A stretch of 64,000 nucleotides of DNA from Streptomyces sp. CB01373 (GTDB lineage Bacteria > Actinomycetota > Actinomycetes > Streptomycetales > Streptomycetaceae), in assembly GCF_002803075.1 (NCBI RefSeq), contig NZ_NNBK01000015.1, forward strand, positions 1 to 64,000. The letters are read 5' to 3'. The position numbers were made by a program, and so were the translations under genes. This document shows positions 52,741 through 61,460 of this stretch, piece by piece. Numbering within the stretch: the stretch's first letter is position 1; each line of letters starts with the position of its first letter. Below the pieces are notes generated by a model. That model did no database searches, had not been told where the DNA came from, and saw nothing but the letters and a program-made list of their open reading frames with translations.

Positions 52741-53591
52741 CCGTGGACGCCCACCATCACGTCTGGGACCTGTCGATCCGCGACCAGGATTGGATCGTGG
52801 GACCCCGACTCCGGCCGCTCAGACGGAACTTCACCGTGGAGAACCTGAAACCCCGTGCCGAGGCGGCCGGAGTGGCCCGCACGGTCCTCGTCCAGACGGT
52901 CACCCTGCCGGAGGAGACCCCCGAACTGCTGGCCCTGGCCGCCGAACACGATCTGATCGCGGGTGTCGTCGGCTGGACCGACCTCACCCGCCCCGACGTC
53001 GCCGACGAACTCGCCCGCCTGCGTGGGCTCCCAGGCGGCCGTTTCCTGAAGGGCATCCGCCACCAGGTGCAGGGCGAGCCCGACCCGGGATGGCTGCTGC
53101 GGGCCGACGTACGGCGGGGCCTGGCCGCCGTAGCCGACGCGGGCCTCGCCTACGACCTGGTCGTCCTCCCCCACCAGCTGCCGGCCTGCACGGAGGCGGC
53201 CGCGACCCTCCCGGAACTCACCTTCGTCCTCGACCACCTGGGCAAGCCGCCCATCGTCTCCGGAGAGCTGGAGCCCTGGGCGAGCGCCGTACATGCGCTC
53301 GCCGGCCGGCCCAACACCGTCTGCAAACTGTCGGGCATGGTCACGGAGGCCGACCTCACCGCCTGGATGCCGGCCGACCTCCGCCCCTATGCGGAGGTGG
53401 CGCTGGAGGCCTTCGGCCCGGACCGTCTGATGTACGGCTCGGACTGGCCCGTGTGCACCCTCGCGGCCCCATACGAGGAGGTCCTGACCACGGCCCGGGA
53501 CCTGACCTCCACGCTCACCGAGCACGAACGCACCGCGGTGTTCGAGGGAACGGCCGTGCGCGTCTACGGGCTGGCTCAGTCGAGCTCGTAG
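52737..53591 (+). CDS. Amidohydrolase, probable L-fucono-lactonase
   Basis: 284 residues from GTG 52737, overlapping the mutarotase stop. It is an amidohydrolase-2 family protein with the metal-binding start DAHHHVWDL, VVGWTDLT, a helical GIRHQVQGEPDPGWLL insert, VLDHLGKPPI and the late YGSDWPVC (catalytic Asp). Its members include L-fucono-1,5-lactonase and L-rhamnono-lactonase. It would hydrolyse the lactone made by the dehydrogenase to the aldonate used by the dehydratase at 50171. It is the last gene of the sugar cluster. Confidence 0.85.
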   Translation: MTVDAHHHVWDLSIRDQDWIVGPRLRPLRRNFTVENLKPRAEAAGVARTVLVQTVTLPEETPELLALAAEHDLIAGVVGWTDLTRPDVADELARLRGLPGGRFLKGIRHQVQGEPDPGWLLRADVRRGLAAVADAGLAYDLVVLPHQLPACTEAAATLPELTFVLDHLGKPPIVSGELEPWASAVHALAGRPNTVCKLSGMVTEADLTAWMPADLRPYAEVALEAFGPDRLMYGSDWPVCTLAAPYEEVLTTARDLTSTLTEHERTAVFEGTAVRVYGLAQSSS

Positions 53592-53756
53592 TCGGCGGGG
53601 TCCGGGACGGGAGGCCCCGATGAGCCTGGGCACCGGCTCGGGACCCACGGTTCGGCGACGTCCCGTGGAGTCTGCCGGCGCTGCGGCGGGAGGTTCGTCA
53701 GGTCTCCGGGGTGGCGGCCGCGATGGCCGGGCCCGTGTCACATCGGCTTGATGGGC

Positions 53757-54650
53757 TCAGGCCCCGCCCGCCTGACGGCCCAGTGCGTCGGCCAGAGCCG
53801 CAGCGGCGGGGGACAGTTTCCGTCCGTCAGGGACGGCCAGGGACAGACGCCATGTCACGGTCGGGACGAGGGGGAGGGCACGCAGTTCGGTGTAGGGGGC
53901 AGCCGCTGATCTGGGGACGAGCGTGGTGCCGAGCCGGTGGCGGACAAGCCCGGCGGCGGTGGCGTAGTCCGAGACCTCGTAGGGTGCGGCGGGTTCCACG
54001 CCGGCGTCTCGGAACACCTGGTCCACCTGGCGGCGGACGCCCCAGCCGGTGACGAAGTGCACGAACGTCTCATCCGCGAGGTCGGTGATCCGGATCTGCC
54101 TGCGGCGGGCCAGGGCATGATCCGGGCGGCACAGGAAGACCATCGGTTCTTCGACGAGTGGTCGTAGCGAGACCATCGCGGGCTTGCCGCTCAGGGAGAC
54201 CAGGGCCAGGTCGAGGGAGCCCTCGGCGATCGCCGCGACATGCCCGGCCGATCCCGCGGGGCCCTGCCGCAGCCGCACCGACACCAGCGGATACGCCGCG
54301 TGGAACCGGCCGAGCGCGGCGGGGACGTCAACCGGGCCGGATGACATGAGCGTCCCCAGATCGACGGTGCCGCTGAGCCGCCCGTGGAAGCCGGTCACCG
54401 CATCCTTCGCCCGCTGGGCGGCGTGCAGGGTGGACCTGGCCTCGGCCAGGAAGGCCCGTCCGGCGGGCGTGAGCTCGATGCGCAGCTTCGACCGGTCGAA
54501 GAGCGGCGTACCGAGTTCGCGTTCCAGCTTCCCGACAGCGGTGGAAACCGCTGACTGGACGACGTTCTGCCGTCGCGCTCCCCGGGAGAAGCTCATCTCC
54601 TCGGCGACCGCGACGAAGTACTCCAACTGCCGGAGCTCCATAGCTCCCAT
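53757..54650 (-). CDS. LysR family transcriptional regulator
   Basis: 297 residues (ATG 54650; ATG 54641 gives MELRQLEYFVAVAEEMSFSR, the common start). The HTH is ARRQNVVQSAVSTAVGKLER and the effector domain runs from VDLGTLMSSGP to the end. The start codon abuts a perfect TATCTCC/GGAGATA palindrome. It is divergent from a quinone-oxidoreductase-like gene and likely controls both. Confidence 0.9.
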   Translation of the reverse strand: MGAMELRQLEYFVAVAEEMSFSRGARRQNVVQSAVSTAVGKLERELGTPLFDRSKLRIELTPAGRAFLAEARSTLHAAQRAKDAVTGFHGRLSGTVDLGTLMSSGPVDVPAALGRFHAAYPLVSVRLRQGPAGSAGHVAAIAEGSLDLALVSLSGKPAMVSLRPLVEEPMVFLCRPDHALARRRQIRITDLADETFVHFVTGWGVRRQVDQVFRDAGVEPAAPYEVSDYATAAGLVRHRLGTTLVPRSAAAPYTELRALPLVPTVTWRLSLAVPDGRKLSPAAAALADALGRQAGGA

Positions 54651-54667
54651 TATCTCCGATGGAGATA
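54651..54667. promoter_or_regulatory. Palindromic LysR-type operator
   Basis: TATCTCCGATGGAGATA is a perfect 7+3+7 palindrome immediately upstream of the LysR start (first base after the ATG at 54650). Binding there would block the regulator's own transcription and sit upstream of the divergent gene at 54781. Confidence 0.65.
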
Positions 54668-54780
54668 GAGCTGATCGAAAACTGTCGTTGGACGCGATGA
54701 GGGAGCTGCGTGATGCTCGGTGGTGTGGGGGCTGTCACACGGCGGGCGGATGGCCCGTCCCGGCTCAGAAAGGTGCCGTC

Positions 54781-55755
54781 ATGCGTGCTCTGCGTTTCGA
54801 CCGCTTCGGCGATCCCCACGTCCTGGGCCTGGCCGAGATGCCCGACCCCGTAGCGGGGGACGGTGAGGCCGTCGTAGCCGTCAAGGCTGCCTCGGTGAAC
54901 CCGTCGGACCTGAAGAACGTCGCCGGTCAGATGGAGGGAACGACTCTTCCTCGTATCCCCGGGCGCGACTTCGCCGGCGTTGTCGTCGACGGGCCGCACG
55001 ATTGGGTCGGCGTCGAGGTCTGGGGCACTGGCGGGGATGTCGGGTTCACCCGCGACGGCTCACATGCGCAGATGCTCACTGTTCCGGCGGCGGCGCTGGC
55101 CCGCAAGCCCGAGCGGCTGAGCTTCGAGGAGGCTTCGGCCGTGGGGGTCAACTTCGTCACCGGCTGGCTCGGCGCCGTCGAGGCCGCCCAACTGGCCAAG
55201 GACGAGATCATCGCCGTCTTCGGCGTCTCCGGCGGAGTCGGCGGCGCCGTCGCCCAGATCGCCCACGCCCTTGGAGCCCGGGTGATCGGCGTGGACCGGG
55301 TCCACCCCGCCGACGGTACCCCCGCCGCATCGATCATCAAGGAGTTCGTCGCGCTCGACGGCAGTGCGCGGGACACCGCCTCGGAGATCAAGCGGCTCAC
55401 CGCAGGCAGGGGTGCCGATGTGGTGTACGACGCAGTCGGTGGCGTCACCACGCCGGCGGCGCTGGCCTCGCTGGCCCGCCGGGGCCGACTCGTGGTGATC
55501 AGCGCCGTGGGCACGCGGACCGTGGAGATCGACCTGGTCGAGCTGTACCGCGACGAGATCCGGGTCTTCGGGTGCAACAGCGGGCACTACGACGTCGTCG
55601 AGTCGGGCGCGAGGCTCCAACGACTCGCCCCGTTCTTCGACTCCGGAGAGTTCCGCCCCCTGCCCATCGCCAACCGCTACGGCCTGGAGAACGGCCAGGA
55701 CGCCTACCTCGCGGTGGAGAACCGGATACGAGGCCGCGTCGTCATCTGCCCCTGA
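54781..55755 (+). CDS. Zinc-less quinone-oxidoreductase-like dehydrogenase
   Basis: 324 residues from ATG 54781. It follows MDR/quinone oxidoreductases: LRFDRFGDPHVLGLAEMP, VKAASVNPSDLKNVAG, PGRDFAGVV, then the Rossmann motif VFGVSGGVGGAVAQIAHALG and ADVVYDAVGG. The catalytic-zinc cysteine of alcohol dehydrogenases is absent (NPSD), as expected for NADPH-quinone reductases. It is divergent from the LysR gene with a shared palindrome, suggesting induction by an electrophile or quinone. The aquaporin gene follows 38 bp downstream. Confidence 0.85.
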   Translation: MRALRFDRFGDPHVLGLAEMPDPVAGDGEAVVAVKAASVNPSDLKNVAGQMEGTTLPRIPGRDFAGVVVDGPHDWVGVEVWGTGGDVGFTRDGSHAQMLTVPAAALARKPERLSFEEASAVGVNFVTGWLGAVEAAQLAKDEIIAVFGVSGGVGGAVAQIAHALGARVIGVDRVHPADGTPAASIIKEFVALDGSARDTASEIKRLTAGRGADVVYDAVGGVTTPAALASLARRGRLVVISAVGTRTVEIDLVELYRDEIRVFGCNSGHYDVVESGARLQRLAPFFDSGEFRPLPIANRYGLENGQDAYLAVENRIRGRVVICP

Positions 55756-55793
55756 CCCCCAGCTCCCGCACACCTCAGGCAGGGCTCACCATC

Positions 55794-56579
55794 ATGGACC
55801 AGACCGCCGGACCATACGGCCCCCCGGCCGGTCCGGTCACTTGGCGGACGCTGACCCGAGGCAGCGCCCTGGAATGCCTGCTGGCCACCGCGCTGCTCTT
55901 CGGCGTCACCACGATCGTGCGCTGGGTCGCCGGGCCCTCACCCGTCTCGGCGGCGATCCCGAGAGCCCATGAGGAACTGCTGGTCATCGGTGCGTGTGTG
56001 GGCGTGCTACTGGCCGGGCTCATCCTCAGCCCGGCGGGGAAGGCCTCGGGCGGACACATCAACCCCGCCATCTCCATCGCCATGTGGCGCTTCGGGCTCT
56101 TCCCGGGCGCCGCGGTCGCGCCCTACATCGCGGCCCAGCTCGTCGGCTCCCTTCTCGGCACATTCGCGGGCCTCGCCACGTGGGGCCCCGTCGTGGGCAG
56201 GCCGCCGATCGAGGACACGTCACTCCAACCCGGTCTCGGCTGGTCCGCCGGGGCGCTGTTCGCGGCGGAGACCGTCTCGATGAGCATCATCGTGCTTCTC
56301 GTCGGGCTCTTTGTAGCGGTGCCCAAACTGGCGCCGCTGGTCCCATGGCTCGTCGGACTCCTGATCGGAACGGCGATCGCACTGCTGGGGACGACGACGG
56401 GCGGTTCGGTCAACCCCGCCCGCCAGTTCGGACCGGCCGTCGCCGCAGACCGACTGGACTACCTCTGGGTCTACCTGCTGGCCCCGATGGTGGGCGCCCT
56501 CCTGGCAGCTTCGCTCCGCAATGCCCTCCTTCACCGGCGGGCAGGAAGGACGCGTGGGCGCACCGCTGAATCAGGGTGA
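55794..56579 (+). CDS. MIP/aquaporin family channel
   Basis: 261 residues from ATG 55794. Six spans and two NPA half-helices are visible: GGHINPAISIAMW in the first half and GGSVNPARQFGP in the second. The family conducts water or small neutral solutes such as glycerol; the selectivity filter cannot be assigned by eye. It is close downstream of the quinone-oxidoreductase-like gene and may be cotranscribed. Confidence 0.9.
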   Translation: MDQTAGPYGPPAGPVTWRTLTRGSALECLLATALLFGVTTIVRWVAGPSPVSAAIPRAHEELLVIGACVGVLLAGLILSPAGKASGGHINPAISIAMWRFGLFPGAAVAPYIAAQLVGSLLGTFAGLATWGPVVGRPPIEDTSLQPGLGWSAGALFAAETVSMSIIVLLVGLFVAVPKLAPLVPWLVGLLIGTAIALLGTTTGGSVNPARQFGPAVAADRLDYLWVYLLAPMVGALLAASLRNALLHRRAGRTRGRTAESG

Positions 56580-56768
56580 TGGCTCTTGTCAGCCGCGACC
56601 GGGCCGCCGCTCGGTGGGTCACACCTCGGCGAGGCAGAGTCCACGCAGCATGCCGAGTTCGTTGCTGCTTCCCCAGCGACAGCGATGCCCCGGCATCCGG
56701 TGTTGGGCTCAGTTGCTGCCCGCCTCGTCGCCGGCCGGGACTGACTGCCGGCGACGACCGGGGCCTGC

Positions 56769-57311
56769 TCAGCCGGGCTGCACGACGGTGGTGATCTTCC
56801 CGGTCCCGAGGTCATAGGCGTAGCCGCCGATCTTGATGTGGCCGATGGCCGACGCGAGCTCCGGTGCCGCGCGCAGCTTCGCGACGTCCTTCTGGACCGT
56901 CTTTGACGGCTCCAGGACGGCCATCTCCAAGGAGGTCTGGTCGTCCCAGCCGCCGCGGGCGGCGTAGCCGGCGCGCAGATCGTCGTCGGCGAACAACCCA
57001 GAACCGCAGTCGGTGTGGTGAATGACGGCGACCTCGAACCAGTCCGCGTCGGGGGTCTTGTTCTCGTGCAGGTGCACGATCCAGGCGAGGTCCTTGATGA
57101 CCGCCGGAGTCACGCGGCCACCGACATTACGTGCGACGATCGCTTCTCCGAGCCGGACGCCGAGCACAGCCGCGGGCTCCACACGCGGATCGATGCAGAT
57201 GATCAGGTACAGCTGCTTGAAGGGGATGAACGGGACCTGGGGGACATCGGCCTGGGCACCGGCGGCCGCGAAAGCCTGGTTGCGCTCCAGGTACGGGGTG
57301 AAGTTCGACAT
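56769..57311 (-). CDS. Beta-class carbonic anhydrase
   Basis: 180 residues from ATG 57311 with GAAGGGATC upstream; the longer frame to 57644 is noncoding. The zinc and catalytic residues of the beta class are present: ICIDPRVEP (Cys ligand with the Asp-Arg dyad) and HHTDCGSG (His and Cys ligands). It should interconvert CO2 and bicarbonate in the cytoplasm. Its length is on the short side but typical for actinobacterial beta enzymes. It faces the aquaporin gene, which ends about 190 bp away. Confidence 0.9.
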   Translation of the reverse strand: MSNFTPYLERNQAFAAAGAQADVPQVPFIPFKQLYLIICIDPRVEPAAVLGVRLGEAIVARNVGGRVTPAVIKDLAWIVHLHENKTPDADWFEVAVIHHTDCGSGLFADDDLRAGYAARGGWDDQTSLEMAVLEPSKTVQKDVAKLRAAPELASAIGHIKIGGYAYDLGTGKITTVVQPG

Positions 57312-57785
57312 GGCTGATCCCTTCAGGAGCGGTGGCAGCCTGAGGCTGTGAGACCGGCATCGCATGCGTGCCGTCGATCTCCGCGATGCGCGAGCCGGCC
57401 CGCTCGGCCAGGCACCGCACAGCGAGCCGTCCTTAGCGCCACCATCGCCCACGAGCGGAACATGCGCCAGGCGGGCTCGCCCGGCAAGAGGGAGCCGAGC
57501 ACCGCCCGCCTGAAGTCCCAGCGCGAACGACCGCCGCGCGATCAGCCACACCGGACCTGGACGTGGGATCGTGGCCGGCTGCGTGGTCGGGCCGGCCGTG
57601 GTGGCAGGGGGCGGGCCGAATCCCTCCTTGCGCGCCTCGAGCATGACCCGCGAGTCAACCGCTGAAGAAGCCCCCCGAGGTGGCGCAGCCCCTCGCGTGA
57701 GATCGACTCCAGGGGCTTCACCGACCAGGTCAGCGGGATTTTCCGCGAACTGGCGATCGACGGCCGGAAGATCGTGAAGGGGGTG
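57312..57785. other. Stretch with no supported gene
   Basis: The 474 bp between the carbonic anhydrase start and the terminator hold no ORF with a recognised family. Open frames here are GC-rich shadows. Confidence 0.4.
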
Positions 57786-57818
57786 GCGCGTCGCGCGGAG
57801 AAGACCCGCGCGACGCGC
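57786..57818 (-). terminator. Strong hairpin terminator
   Basis: GCGCGTCGCGCGG and CCGCGCGACGCGC form a perfect 13-bp stem with a 7-base loop, 35 bp downstream of the stop of the secreted protein gene on the minus strand. Confidence 0.8.
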
Positions 57819-57852
57819 TGAGAGAAGGTGCCTTCCGGGGCGCTGGTGGGCG

Positions 57853-59193
57853 CTAGTTCACGGTGAGGACGGCCGTGTTGTTCGTCAGGTCCGGGTCGTG
57901 GCGGAACTCGCCGAACGGGGGATGGATGCTGACCTCACCTGTCGCTGAGGGCACCACCGTGTCGATCCGGAGCTTGAAGGCGAAGGATTGCTCCGTGTTC
58001 TCCAGCACCCAGTACGGCAGCCGGCAGTCGTAGCGCGGGGCGCCCGTACGGCCCTGGTAGTAGGCGTCGCCGGACAGGGTTCGCGGAATGCAACTCTCCG
58101 GCACGCCCGTGACCGTGGTGCCGGGCGGAACGATCAGCCGGAGCACGGCGACCGGATCCCCGGAGACCAGGTTGCCCAGCCAGCCGGGCCCGTTGTTCTT
58201 GAAGGTGAGCGACGCGGTGACCGTCTCGCCCGCGGCGCCCGTGACCGCCGCGCCGGTCACCGAGAAGTCGGCGGTGCTGTCGGCACCGATCTGCAGCGCC
58301 ACGTAGTCGTCGTAGCCCCCCAGGTCGGTCGCGCCGACCGGCTGCGCCCAGATGTCCACCCGCTCCTGGAGCGCGTGCCGGGTGAGCGCGACCCGCAGCG
58401 GCTCGGGCAGCTCGAAGGAGGCTCCCGGGGCCAGATCCTGATCGAAGGTGCAGTCCGCGAACGACATCGGGGCATAACCGTCCCCGCTCGACGTCGTATA
58501 GACACAGGCGTCGTACCGGTTGACGTATCGCAACTCGTACGAGGCCATCACCCTGATGGTGAAGCCGTGCGCGGTCTCGTTGCCGTAGTTGGTGACCGTG
58601 AACGGAAGCGTCTGCGTGCTGCCCGGCAGGACGTGCTCGATGTCGCCGCCGGCCGCGATTCCGAGGTCGGGTCCCGACGCGACCGTGACCGTGGTGCTGT
58701 CCCGGTGGGCGGTGAGCGTACCTGCCAGGCCGGCGGTGGCTGTCGCCTTGAAGGTGATACGGCCCCGCGCCCCGACGGCCGCCCCGTCAGCCGCACGGAC
58801 CTTCAGATGGACCTCGCCGCCGGTGTTCCCGGTCACTGGCACCTCGGACACCTCGCACACCGCGGTAGCGCCACTCGGTGTGCAGTTGTCCGGCCAGGTG
58901 ATCTCGGCGACCCCGGCGAGACCGGAAGCGTCCACCGTGAGCCGGCCATCGGTCACCGCGACATGGTCGTTGTCGTGGTTGAGCCTGACATCGAGCGTGC
59001 GGGTCAACGGTGTTCCGCCGTCGATGCCGAGCGGCAGGTTCGGGTCGTACGGAGCTGTGATCCAGAGTTGGTCGGTCTCCGGCTCGGTCTCAGCGAACGC
59101 AGGAGCAGTGGTGAGCCCCACGGCGACGAGTCCGGCAGCGAGCGTCGTGCAGGCTCCGAGCCGCAGTACGCGGCGCACGGAGTCAGCTCTCAT
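57853..59193 (-). CDS. Secreted beta-sandwich repeat protein
   Basis: 446 residues with a Sec signal (RLGACTTLAAGLVAVGLTTA, cleavage after AFA near residue 34). The body has three beta-sandwich units of the DUF11/CARDB kind: residues about 45-165, 170-290 (LPFTVTNYGNETAHGFTIRV) and 310-446 (ETVTASLTFKNNGPGWLGNL, ending PDLTNNTAVLTVN). Cys residues come in likely disulfide pairs (NCTPSGATAVC; CVYTTSSGD...C). There is no sortase signal or C-terminal anchor, so it is probably released or loosely bound to the wall. Function is unknown. Confidence 0.75.
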   Translation of the reverse strand: MRADSVRRVLRLGACTTLAAGLVAVGLTTAPAFAETEPETDQLWITAPYDPNLPLGIDGGTPLTRTLDVRLNHDNDHVAVTDGRLTVDASGLAGVAEITWPDNCTPSGATAVCEVSEVPVTGNTGGEVHLKVRAADGAAVGARGRITFKATATAGLAGTLTAHRDSTTVTVASGPDLGIAAGGDIEHVLPGSTQTLPFTVTNYGNETAHGFTIRVMASYELRYVNRYDACVYTTSSGDGYAPMSFADCTFDQDLAPGASFELPEPLRVALTRHALQERVDIWAQPVGATDLGGYDDYVALQIGADSTADFSVTGAAVTGAAGETVTASLTFKNNGPGWLGNLVSGDPVAVLRLIVPPGTTVTGVPESCIPRTLSGDAYYQGRTGAPRYDCRLPYWVLENTEQSFAFKLRIDTVVPSATGEVSIHPPFGEFRHDPDLTNNTAVLTVN

Positions 59194-59502
59194 GACATCT
59201 CCAGGTGAGAGACGGTCAGGTCACGCAGCCGACGTGGGCGCCGATCAGCGGCCCACGCCAGGCCACAACTCCCAAGACGATCAAGAAGGGTTGACGGTTG
59301 CACAACAACGCCGACCAGTGGACACAGACGTCCATCAACCCGCCGAAGCCAAGGCCGGCTGTGCTGTCGGGTTGTCGCTCCACCACACCTGCGACCAATA
59401 GAATGGTGCCCCCGCCGAGACGCTCCGTAGGGCCATCCCTCCCCTGCCGCATGAGCCCCGCGATCGAAGGGAACGCCCGACTCCCCTGAGAGACGTCTCC
59501 TT
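59194..59502. other. Region between divergent genes
   Basis: No gene is supported. The DNA lies between the secreted protein (minus) and the small membrane protein (plus) and presumably holds both promoters. Confidence 0.4.
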
Positions 59503-59781
59503 ATGCTGATCGCAACCGCCGCCGTGGGCATCACGGTCTTCTGCCTCACGCTCTGCTGCTCGCTCTCTGTTGCCCGGATGCGGGACCTTCCGGCGTGGCG
59601 CAGATGCCTCCCCCTGTCCCTCTTCCTGATCGCGCTCGGCGCGAGCCTCCTGCGCGCCTTCGGTATCACCCAGATCGCCGGCGCCCTCGCCTTCCCCCTC
59701 ACCCTCGCGGCCATCGTCCTGTCGCTGAGCGAGATCCGCAGCCGACGGAGCAGAAGCCGAGCAGACCTTCCCGCTGGCTGA
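59503..59781 (+). CDS. Small membrane protein
   Basis: 92 residues from ATG 59503. Two to three hydrophobic segments (MLIATAAVGITVFCLTLCCS, LPLSLFLIALGASLLRAFGI, IAGALAFPLTLAAIVLSLSE) and a basic C-terminal tail (RSRRSRSR). No family is recognised. It has no close neighbours on its strand. Confidence 0.55.
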   Translation: MLIATAAVGITVFCLTLCCSLSVARMRDLPAWRRCLPLSLFLIALGASLLRAFGITQIAGALAFPLTLAAIVLSLSEIRSRRSRSRADLPAG

Positions 59782-59937
59782 GCGCCACCAACTGCCCACC
59801 GCAGTCACCCAGAACCAGACCCGAGAACTCGGCGCGGGCCTGGCCGGGCGCTCGTTGGGCTGCGCTCTGTTCGCCGCCGGTCACCTGTCGCCGTTCGCGG
59901 CGGACCTGCTGAGCCGGTAGCCGCACTCGGGGGGTGG

Positions 59938-60276
59938 TCAGGGCAGGGTGGTGTGCCAGGGAGCGTCGGGTCTGGTGCAGTGCGCGTTGGCGCTGATGCG
60001 GAGCGCGTACACCGTGTGCTCGGCCTGCTCGGTGCCGCTGGGGAGGGAGCCGAGGTACGTGTGGCCGGTCATGTGGCACCAGGCGGGCAGGTCGAGGGAG
60101 GCCGCGGGGTCGGTGGCGATGACGTGAACGAGGGTTCCGGGGGCTGCGCCGCCGATGGCGGCGCGCAGCTTCAGCAGCAGCGTGACACACAGCAGCCCGG
60201 CGCCGTCGACGGTGAGGTCCGCTTCACTGCGGAGTTCGGCCGGGAGCGGTTCGGCCGAGTGCTCGGTGGTGGTCAT
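59938..60276 (-). CDS. TusA-like sulfurtransferase
   Basis: 112 residues. The TusA fold motif ADLTVDGAGLLCVTLLLKLR has the persulfide-carrying Cys where TusA has C-P-x-P; here the following Pro is absent (LCVT). DPAASLDLPAWCHMTGHTYL matches the second half of TusA proteins. The start overlaps the cysteine desulfurase stop (TCAT), so the two are coupled. It should accept sulfur from the desulfurase and pass it on. Confidence 0.8.
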   Translation of the reverse strand: MTTTEHSAEPLPAELRSEADLTVDGAGLLCVTLLLKLRAAIGGAAPGTLVHVIATDPAASLDLPAWCHMTGHTYLGSLPSGTEQAEHTVYALRISANAHCTRPDAPWHTTLP

Positions 60277-61460
60277 CGGCTGCTCGCGGTGGTTGATACG
60301 GCGCGGGTGAGGGCGTCGGCCGCAGCGGTGATGTCGTCGGCTGTGCTCCAGCGGCCGAGGGTGAGCCGGAGTGCGGCCAGCGCCCGTTCGGGGTCGTAGC
60401 CCATGGCGGTCAGGACGGGTGAGGGAGTGTGGGTGCCGCTGTGGCAGGCGGAGCCGGTGGAGGCGGCGACGGTGGGAGTCGCGGCGAGGACATCGTGTCC
60501 GCGGGTGCCGTCGATGCTGATGTTCAGCGTGTTCGGTAGCCGCCGGGCGGCCGGGCCGTTGAGGCGGAGCCGACCGGGCAGAGCGGCGGTGAGGCGGGCG
60601 TGAAGCTCGTCGCGCAGGGACTGGATGCGGGCCGGGGCACCGCCTGCGAGGTCGTCGGCGGCGAGTTGAGCGGCGGTCCCGAGGGCGACGGCGAGGGCGG
60701 TGTTCTCGGTGCCGGCGCGCAGGCCCGCTTCCTGGCTGCCGCCGTAGACAACGGGCTCCAGATCGATGCCGTCGCGGATGTAGAGGGCGGCGGCCCCCTT
60801 GGGCGCGTACATCTTGTGGCCCACGAGAGTGAGCAGGTCGGCGCCGAGATCGCGCACGTCGAGGGGGATCTTCCCGGCGGCCTGGGCGGCGTCGCAGTGG
60901 AAGAGAGCGCCGGCCCGGTGGGTGATCTCCGCCAGTTCACGGACGGGTTGGAGGGCGCCGGTCTCGTTGTTGGCGGCCATGACGGAGACCAGCACGGTGT
61001 CCTCATCGAGGGCGTCGGCGAGCGCGGCGGGGTCGAGCAGGCCCTCGTGGTCGATGGGCAGCACGGTGACGCGCGCGCCATGCAGGCGCGTGAGGGCCTG
61101 GCAGGTGGCCAGGACGGCGGGGTGCTCGGTGGCCTGGGTGATCACGTGGGGGCGGGGGTGGCGGGATGCGAGCGTGGCGCCGCGCAGGGCGAGCAGGTCG
61201 GCCTCGGAGCCGGAGGCGGTGAAGACGATCTCGCCGGCTCGGGCGCCGATGAGGCCGGCGACCTGGGCACGCGCTGCCGCGAGGGCGCGGCGGGGCTCGG
61301 CGGCGTAGGGGTGGGTGCTGGAGGGGTTGCCGAAGTGGGTGGTCAGGTAGGGGACCATGGCGTCGGCGACGCGGGGGTCCACGGGGGTGGTTGCGTTGTA
61401 GTCCAGGTAGACGGGGCCGCTGGTAAGGCCTGGGGGCGGCGGCGGGGTCTGGTGGGTCAC
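60273..61460 (-). CDS. Cysteine desulfurase (class V aminotransferase fold)
   Basis: 395 residues from GTG 61460. Key parts are YLDYNATTPVDPRV, GSEADLLALRG, TEHPAVL, the PLP lysine in LTLVGHKMYAPKG and the active Cys in ASTGSACHSGTHTPS, set in the long loop typical of IscS/NifS-type enzymes. It removes sulfur from cysteine as a persulfide. It overlaps the upstream ArsR-rhodanese gene (GTGA) and the downstream TusA gene, forming a three-gene unit for sulfur transfer. Confidence 0.9.
   Translation of the reverse strand: MTHQTPPPPPGLTSGPVYLDYNATTPVDPRVADAMVPYLTTHFGNPSSTHPYAAEPRRALAAARAQVAGLIGARAGEIVFTASGSEADLLALRGATLASRHPRPHVITQATEHPAVLATCQALTRLHGARVTVLPIDHEGLLDPAALADALDEDTVLVSVMAANNETGALQPVRELAEITHRAGALFHCDAAQAAGKIPLDVRDLGADLLTLVGHKMYAPKGAAALYIRDGIDLEPVVYGGSQEAGLRAGTENTALAVALGTAAQLAADDLAGGAPARIQSLRDELHARLTAALPGRLRLNGPAARRLPNTLNISIDGTRGHDVLAATPTVAASTGSACHSGTHTPSPVLTAMGYDPERALAALRLTLGRWSTADDITAAADALTRAVSTTASSR

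Noticed and set aside
57680-57821. A plus-strand frame ending with ARRAEKTRATR
   Set aside because: Its last codons are the arms of the perfect hairpin terminator of the minus-strand gene; no start codon or upstream homology was found.
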